A stretch of DNA of 64,000 nt from Cocos nucifera (taxonomy: Eukaryota > Streptophyta > Magnoliopsida > Arecales > Arecaceae): the NCBI GenBank assembly GCA_006176705.1, contig QRFJ01004912.1, positions 62,001-126,000 of the forward strand, read 5' to 3'. The position numbers and the translations under genes are program-made. Positions 63,401 through 64,000 of the stretch are shown piece by piece (the stretch's first letter is position 1; every line of letters begins with the position of its first letter). The notes beneath the pieces were generated by a model, which was not told where the DNA came from, did not search any database, and was given only the letters and a program-made list of their open reading frames with translations.

Positions 63401-63881
63401 TGAGTACCATAATATAGAGTTGTAGTTATCTTAGATTTAGACAATTTGTTTGCTATAATATTTTCAGTATCTTCAGTATCACACTGTTTTGTTATATGCT
63501 TCTTTAATTGTAATTGATTATTTGTCTTTTTTGTCCATTGATTGAGCAGCGCCGCAATTATATCTTTACCTTTTGCATTCATAAAATGTCATTTGTCTTC
63601 TTGTAGACTCCACAATCACCAATTGTGCGGACAGCTTCATACAGTAAATATTGCATGGATGAATACCCGACAGGGACAAATGCAATTGTAGCAGTTTTGG
63701 CATACACAGGGTAAGCCATTGATGGAACCAAATAAATTTTACCACCAATTTTGAATCAGCTATCATGTCAGTTATTTAATTATATGTATATTTTACATAT
63801 TTCAGTTATGATATGGAGGATGCCATGATCTTAAATAAGTCATCTGTTGATCGTGGGCTATGTCGAGGGCATATTTATCAG
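24841..63881 (+). CDS. NRPA2: DNA-directed RNA polymerase I subunit 2 (RPA135-type), 5' two thirds; 22 exons
   Basis: This subunit forms, with the largest subunit, the catalytic cleft of RNA polymerase I, which transcribes the 45S rRNA precursor in the nucleolus. Twenty-two exons, all listed separately, join in frame to 792 codons with no stop. Homology runs from the protrusion and lobe through the fork (PVHTPDGEPCGLLNHM, residues 497-512) and the hybrid-binding region (SDHNQSPRNMYQ, about 693-704) to GYDMEDAMILNKSS (767-780). E771-D772 there match the acidic pair of yeast Rpb2 (E836-D837) near the active-site metal. The family is about 1,180 residues, so roughly 390 residues, including the rest of the catalytic region and the C-terminal zinc site, lie beyond the window. 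The ATG sits in a strong context (gccATGGC) and is the first ATG after the telo-box. Resemblance is to NRPA2 and not NRPB2, NRPC2 or NRPD/E2, judged along the whole length from memory of plant sequences. Introns total about 36.7 kb. Confidence 0.95.
25004..25105 (+). other. NRPA2 intron 1, U12-type AT-AC intron
   Basis: This 102-base intron begins ATATCCTTTT, the exact minor-spliceosome AT-AC donor, and ends CAC. TTCTTTGAC at 25,084-25,092 matches the U12 branch consensus TTCCTTRAY at all but one position, with the branch A 14 bases before the acceptor end. Splicing here gives KLR-IYFENP, colinear with plant NRPA2. No GT-AG pair in the region keeps both frame and homology. Confidence 0.9.
25106..25200 (+). 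CDS. NRPA2: NRPA2 exon 2 (residues 55-86)
   Basis: Reads IYFENPQLFHPLREG and ends ALYPHE in phase 0 before GTTAGT. The FENP block corresponds to the conserved LENP of plant RPA135. Confidence 0.9.
25296..25415 (+). CDS. NRPA2: NRPA2 exon 3 (residues 87-126)
   Basis: Starts CRQARTTYKGEF after a GCAG acceptor and ends FGHLPIMLR before GTATGC. The 'F..LPIML.S..C' block is the conserved protrusion strand of all second-largest subunits. Confidence 0.95.
25416..26272 (+). other. NRPA2 intron 3
   Basis: 857 bases, T-rich at its 5' side, with a 17-base poly-T run at 25,567-25,583. No mobile element was recognised. Confidence 0.7.
26273..26349 (+). CDS. NRPA2: NRPA2 exon 4 (residues 127-151)
   Basis: Reads SKLCHLKDADPQQL and ends ATEMGG in phase 2 before GTCAGT. 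It completes the LPIMLRSKLC block begun in exon 3. Confidence 0.95.
26350..29392 (+). other. NRPA2 intron 4
   Basis: 3,043 bases of AT-rich sequence. It holds one short hAT-type element (27,656-27,766). Nothing else recognisable was seen on either strand. Confidence 0.7.
27656..27766. mobile_element. Short hAT-type MITE, GGTAC family
   Basis: It begins CAATGTTCTTCATCTCAGTACCGG and has a GGTATGG-rich body ending GGCATACCA. Flanks ATATGGAT and TTATGGAT match at 7 of 8 positions. It is homologous to the copies at 32,306 and 61,523. The ends are decayed, so the boundaries are approximate. Confidence 0.55.
29393..29456 (+). CDS. NRPA2: NRPA2 exon 5 (residues 152-173)
   Basis: Completes GGYFICNGLER and reads on to VPKRNY before GTAAGA. 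The GYFI-NG-E motif is universal in second-largest subunits. Confidence 0.95.
29606..29676 (+). CDS. NRPA2: NRPA2 exon 6 (residues 174-196)
   Basis: Reads PMGMIRSSFRSRGVGYSDKA and ends VVM plus two bases before GTGCGT. The R-SF--RG-GYS-KAVV block is characteristic of RPA135 and begins the lobe. Confidence 0.95.
30385..30735. repeat. Tandem duplication, ~205-bp offset
   Basis: 'atatcattgtgttgcaatgg', followed by 'gcttgcctggtattatgttgct' and 'tatgcagccata', occurs from 30,401 and again from 30,606. A related 'ggggcaggtt-gggtgga' piece closes both copies. The copies have diverged by substitutions and a few indels. Confidence 0.75.
32306..32482. mobile_element. Short hAT-type MITE, GGTAC family
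   Basis: A 177-bp element starting CATGGTTCTTCATCTTGGTAGCGG and ending GGTACGGCACACCTTG. Flanks GTCACATA and TTCACATG agree at 6 of 8 positions. The body is made of GGTAC/GGTATGG words on both strands. Confidence 0.65.
32681..33392. mobile_element. hAT-type non-autonomous element (712 bp)
   Basis: Left end TAGGGCTACAAATGGGTCT; right end, reverse-complemented, TAAGGCTGCAAATGGGTCC. Flanking octamers ATTGGAAG and ATTGGAGG match at 7 of 8. The interior repeats GGGTCNGGT and GACCCG words. No transposase is encoded. Confidence 0.8.
33499..33576 (+). CDS. NRPA2: NRPA2 exon 7 (residues 197-222)
   Basis: Reads RCVREDQSSVTVKLYYLQNG and ends ARLGF plus TG before GTAATA. The VR-DQSSVTVKLYYL block is almost invariant among plant NRPA2 proteins. 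Confidence 0.95.
33665..33710 (+). CDS. NRPA2: NRPA2 exon 8 (residues 223-238)
   Basis: Completes WIRGREFLLPIGIVLK in 46 bases, between TTTGCAG and GTGCCG. It corresponds to the lobe segment GREYLLPVGLVLKA. Confidence 0.95.
35584..36374. mobile_element. Long hAT-type element, CAAGG-ended, pyrimidine-rich core
   Basis: Left end CAAGGATTTGAAGCC; right end GGCAAACCTTG, which reverse-complements to CAAGGTTTGCC. The core at 35,930-36,280 is a CT-rich tract, and CGGATCGGTATAG lies near the right side. No convincing target duplication was seen, so the ends are tentative. Confidence 0.45.
37619..37690. repeat. Two 36-bp tandem units
   Basis: 'gtcatgtacyaaggagacttyrcaatgatctrtga' occurs twice in direct succession, from 37,619 and from 37,655, with four differences by eye. 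Confidence 0.8.
37966..38146 (+). CDS. NRPA2: NRPA2 exon 9 (residues 239-298)
   Basis: Starts ALIDTSDREIFVSLTCCYND, continues through GAVGSQIIGERAQIILEEV and ends CLKHI plus one base before GTACTC. It is the largest lobe exon. Confidence 0.95.
38147..38240 (+). other. NRPA2 intron 9 with (AT)n run
   Basis: A 94-base intron carrying an AT dinucleotide run at about 38,197-38,218 before its TTTTTAG acceptor. The run could vary in length without touching the exons. Confidence 0.85.
38241..38293 (+). CDS. NRPA2: NRPA2 exon 10 (residues 299-316)
   Basis: Reads GEYFRPVMDGFENESHTT before GTAAGT. It matches the 'G-HF-PVLDG' block of other plant proteins. Confidence 0.95.
38395..38468 (+). CDS. NRPA2: NRPA2 exon 11 (residues 317-340)
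   Basis: Reads VAEAVLRDYVFVHL and ends HDKFNLL plus AT before a weak donor GTTGGT. Joined to exon 12 this gives NLLIFMLQKLY, colinear with other plant NRPA2. Confidence 0.9.
38628..38745 (+). CDS. NRPA2: NRPA2 exon 12 (residues 341-380)
   Basis: Acceptor GCTTTAG is chosen over the nearer CTGCAG because only it keeps the frame (IFMLQKLYALVDQT). It ends ILLPGHLITIYVK before GTATGT. The NPDALQNQEIL-PGH segment is highly conserved. Confidence 0.9.
38746..39631 (+). other. NRPA2 intron 12
   Basis: 886 bases of AT-rich sequence with no recognisable element. Confidence 0.7.
39632..39719 (+). CDS. NRPA2: NRPA2 exon 13 (residues 381-409)
   Basis: Reads EKVQDWLNKSRRLLLDELAK and ends LDFSI plus one base before GTATGT. 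It is a charged helical stretch. Confidence 0.95.
39948..40357. mobile_element. hAT-type MITE (410 bp)
   Basis: Left end TAGAGGTGGCAAA; right end, reverse-complemented, TAGGGATGGCAAC. The flanks GTCATAAT and GTTGTAAT agree at 6 of 8. The interior is rich in ACCCGACCCGACC words and their complements. Confidence 0.8.
41568..42530 (+). mobile_element. hAT element remnant with transposase C-terminal relic
   Basis: The left end CAGTGTTATTAAAGGCG is followed by gcgtaGCGCCTCAAGCGC words typical of one plant hAT group. At 41,900-42,290 the plus strand reads NDEQDQVFSDSDDGLIWDLV, AYELAYRTRVSTK and a Ser-rich stretch (SASSSRSKSSR), then VDESEEE and a (GAT)n acidic tail, resembling the region after the hAT dimerisation domain. 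Stops are present. The right end is uncertain. Confidence 0.5.
41733..41845. repeat. Short tandem repeat, ~23-24 bp unit
   Basis: About five units of 'ggttaattatagtacatagaaaa' with point differences, lying inside the hAT remnant. Confidence 0.75.
43321..44900. repeat. Composite repeat region (GGTTTGGTT element with a nested insert)
   Basis: The outer parts (43,321-43,480 and 44,660-44,900) carry 'ggtttggtttggttggttt', 'aaaaccgaaaccaaaacc' and 'ggtcaggttcgcagtttgg' words typical of old plant MITEs. The inner part is the long element at 43,566-44,601. The outer boundaries could not be fixed. Confidence 0.5.
43566..44601. mobile_element. Long hAT-type element of the GGTAC family (1,036 bp)
   Basis: Left end CAGTGTTCACCGTCC. 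Flanking octamers GGCTAGAC and GGCTGGAC match at 7 of 8. The GC-rich core has purine-rich (43,680-43,900) and CT-rich (44,290-44,490) tracts, plus GGTACATGCCGG and CGGACCG words. A repeated 'ttaagtttttrttttttaaa..gtcggcttcactt' motif occurs several times at 43,990-44,220. The long frames in it are low-complexity artefacts. Confidence 0.6.
45944..46499. mobile_element. hAT-type MITE rich in GAGCTTG words (556 bp)
   Basis: Left end TAGGGGTGCAACAC; right end, reverse-complemented, TAGGGCTGCCAAAC. Flanks CATGAAAA and TATGAAGG agree at 5 of 8. The interior repeats GAGCTTGA, CAAGCTT and TCAAGCTT in both orientations. Confidence 0.65.
46945..47104. mobile_element. Possible short MITE (~160 bp)
   Basis: Ends 'ccaggatttatatcccaatgggat' and, reverse-complemented, 'aaggttttaaatcccgttggtc' are similar. 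The body is GC-rich with GGGATG and CCCGTGGGAC words. The target duplication is unclear. Confidence 0.4.
49892..50004 (+). CDS. NRPA2: NRPA2 exon 14 (residues 410-447)
   Basis: Acceptor TTCCAG; reads VYQVAKFLGRNAASVGRSIE and ends GLDLPQ before GTATGC. It corresponds to the 'IG-SIE-LLKTG-L-T-SGLDL-Q' block, just before the fork. Confidence 0.95.
50005..52210 (+). other. NRPA2 intron 14
   Basis: 2,206 bases. It holds one hAT-type element (51,805-52,130); nothing else was recognised. Confidence 0.7.
51805..52130. mobile_element. hAT-type element of the GGTAC family (~326 bp)
   Basis: Left end TGAGGTTCGCCGTACC; right end, reverse-complemented, CAATGTCCGCCATCTTG. The body repeats GTACCGAGGTGTACTGACCC units of about 22 bp at 51,905-51,990. 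The flanking octamers match poorly, so the outer edges may have been trimmed. Confidence 0.55.
52211..52338 (+). CDS. NRPA2: NRPA2 exon 15 (residues 448-489)
   Basis: Reads REGMTIQAERLNFYRFLSHF, then RSVHRGASF and VRKLLP plus GA before GTATGT. The N--R-LSH-RSVHRG--F pattern is the conserved fork region. Confidence 0.95.
52419..52498 (+). CDS. NRPA2: NRPA2 exon 16 (residues 490-516)
   Basis: Carries ESWGFLCPVHTPDGEPCGLL and NHMTSTC, the family hallmark (P-HTPDG-PCGLLNHM), ending with one base before GTAAGA. Confidence 0.97.
52499..52991 (+). other. NRPA2 intron 16
   Basis: 493 bases with no recognisable feature. Confidence 0.7.
52992..53233 (+). CDS. NRPA2: NRPA2 exon 17 (residues 517-597)
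   Basis: The longest exon here. It reads RVSSFYDSEGKVKDFLKIRM, then MTPLLPKLERAGPPEVLHVL and GCVIGSI, and ends LKLSSLSG before GTCTGT. It covers the RPA2-specific external domain. Confidence 0.95.
53328..53492 (+). CDS. NRPA2: NRPA2 exon 18 (residues 598-652)
   Basis: Reads IPDDLEVGYVPLSLGGTYPG, then SRFIRPVR, and ends NIELIGPFEQ before GTGATA. The loop before NIELIG appears about three residues longer than I remember in Arabidopsis; such loop variation is expected. Confidence 0.95.
53616..53780 (+). CDS. NRPA2: NRPA2 exon 19 (residues 653-707)
   Basis: Reads AFMEIRCADGGDGGRRES, then THEEIHPTGILSVVANLTP and SDHNQSPRNMYQCQ. DHNQSPRN-YQ is the signature at the start of the hybrid-binding domain. 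Confidence 0.97.
53880..53954 (+). CDS. NRPA2: NRPA2 exon 20 (residues 708-732)
   Basis: Reads MAKQTMGFSAQALQFRAD and ends SYHLQ before GTATGG. The M-KQ-MG motif directly continues the exon 19 signature. Confidence 0.97.
54405..54960. mobile_element. hAT-type element of the GGTAC family with perfect 8-bp TSD (556 bp)
   Basis: Left end CAAGGTTCACCAAACTGG; right end, reverse-complemented, CAAGGTTCACTGAATTGTG. It is flanked by identical ATTTTAAG octamers at 54,397-54,404 and 54,961-54,968. The core is a purine-rich GAGAGAGG tract (54,520-54,840), with GGTATTGG, GTACC and CGGTTTGG words near the ends. No transposase. This copy defines the family best. Confidence 0.85.
55684..55940. mobile_element. 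Probable GGTAC-family element (decayed)
   Basis: Begins CATGGTTTGCCATATAGACC and continues with TACCGTATCTGTAAG, GAACCGGATGTGG and CATACCAGTAGGGTAC words. The right end is unclear and no target duplication was found. Confidence 0.4.
57286..57935. mobile_element. GGTAC-family element, left part, with (GA)n
   Basis: Left end TATGATTTGCCGAATTGCC is followed by GGGGCATGCCGGACCGTACCGG, a (GA)n run at about 57,410-57,468, a CT-rich tract and CCCCATACCAACTTGTACCG. It is parallel to and homologous with 58,540-58,940. Frames encoding Arg-Glu repeats are microsatellite artefacts. Confidence 0.5.
57410..57468. repeat. (GA)n microsatellite
   Basis: A nearly uninterrupted GA dinucleotide run of about 58 bases inside the GGTAC-family element. 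Confidence 0.95.
58540..58940. mobile_element. GGTAC-family element, right part
   Basis: Ends GGCATGCCCCGAACAGGCCAGTTTGGCAAATGCTG; its reverse complement, CAGCATTTGCCAAACTGGCC, matches the left ends of the family. It contains a CT-rich tract and GCCTTGGCAGTCCTCCGG words shared with 57,740-57,800. No left end of its own is visible, so it may pair with 57,286 or be truncated. Confidence 0.45.
60545..61250. repeat. GC-richer repeat-like segment, unclassified
   Basis: Bounded by 'ggttttaaaagac..gaataggcgg' on the left and 'aggcacctaacacattttttaaaatat' on the right, which resemble inverted ends of plant hAT elements. It contains two 'ggcaaccacc.ccaccaaccaagccatgaccac.gctagat' type pieces near 60,850 and 60,970. 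Classification is uncertain. Confidence 0.35.
61523..61664. mobile_element. Short hAT-type MITE, GGTAC family (142 bp)
   Basis: Left end CAAGGTTTGCCATCTCGATAC; right end GTACAGTATACCATG. Flanking octamers GGTGTACA and GGTGCATA agree at 6 of 8. The interior aligns with 32,306-32,482 (ctaccggtaccattctattatagtattagta). Confidence 0.7.
63607..63710 (+). CDS. NRPA2: NRPA2 exon 21 (residues 733-766)
   Basis: Acceptor TTGTAG; reads TPQSPIVRTASYSKYCMDEY and PTGTNAIVAVLAYT plus GG before GTAAGC. The P-SP-VRT--Y--Y--DE-P-GTNA segment is a hallmark of the family. Confidence 0.97.
63806..63881 (+). CDS. NRPA2: NRPA2 exon 22 (residues 767-792), last exon in the window
   Basis: Reads GYDMEDAMILNKSSVDRGLC and RGHIYQ before GTTCTT. 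E771-D772 is the conserved acidic pair near the active-site magnesium. The remaining coding exons lie to the right of the window. Confidence 0.97.
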
Positions 63882-64000
63882 GTTCTTTGCTTTTCTAAAA
63901 GATGCATCAATTGCTCAACTCTATGTGAATGTCACAATCAATTTAAATGATCTTTTACATTCATTCACAAAAGAATATTGAATATTTCTTGAATTATTCA

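Larger units (their letters stand above)
53955..63606 (+). other. NRPA2 intron 20 (9.65 kb)
   Basis: It holds hAT-type elements at 54,405-54,960, about 55,684-55,940, 57,286-57,935, about 58,540-58,940 and 61,523-61,664, plus a repeat-like GC-rich segment at about 60,545-61,250. The stretches 55,945-57,280, 58,945-60,540 and 61,670-63,600 show only homopolymer runs and no recognised gene or element. Confidence 0.7.

Overview
This is nuclear DNA of a flowering plant, probably a monocot and quite possibly a palm. The organism is inferred from the plant-type gene, the large repeat-filled introns and the plant transposon families; nothing in the window names the species. There is one real gene and a dense stack of decayed transposable elements. 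I found no bacterial-type operon, CRISPR array, rRNA or tRNA gene.

Positions 1-21,572 are nested repeats with no intact host gene. An old Ty3/Gypsy element on the minus strand (integrase pieces at 6,099-6,324 and 11,713-12,579) is split by a CACTA DNA transposon (6,325 to about 11,712) that carries a broken Transposase_24-like gene and a 1.4 kb foldback. Two members of one Ty1/Copia family lie on either side in opposite orientations: a 5'-truncated plus-strand copy (about 2,240-6,098) and a minus-strand copy (12,580-21,572). The minus copy is itself interrupted by a complete non-autonomous LTR retrotransposon (16,360-19,949) with a perfect 5-bp target duplication. Left of these is a 31-bp/93-bp higher-order minisatellite (1,281-2,150). 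Positions 21,573-22,990 are almost pure A+T, and 23,270-23,620 is a short tandem repeat.

From 24,841 to the right edge runs the plus-strand gene for the second-largest subunit of RNA polymerase I (NRPA2/RPA135). I resolved 22 exons that join in frame to 792 codons with no stop, about two thirds of the roughly 1,180-residue family length; the 3' part lies beyond the window. Intron 1 is a minor-spliceosome AT-AC intron. A palindromic telo-box sits 60-80 bp before the ATG, as is common for plant ribosome-biogenesis and translation genes. Two introns reach about 10 kb.

The long introns hold small hAT-type non-autonomous elements, several with recognisable 8-bp target duplications. One family has ends near CAAGGTTYRCC and a GGTAC-rich body; it recurs at least eight times inside this one gene, in short (0.1-0.3 kb) and long (0.55-1.0 kb) forms. 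All exon joins and element ends were derived by eye, so single-base boundaries in the degenerate elements are approximate.
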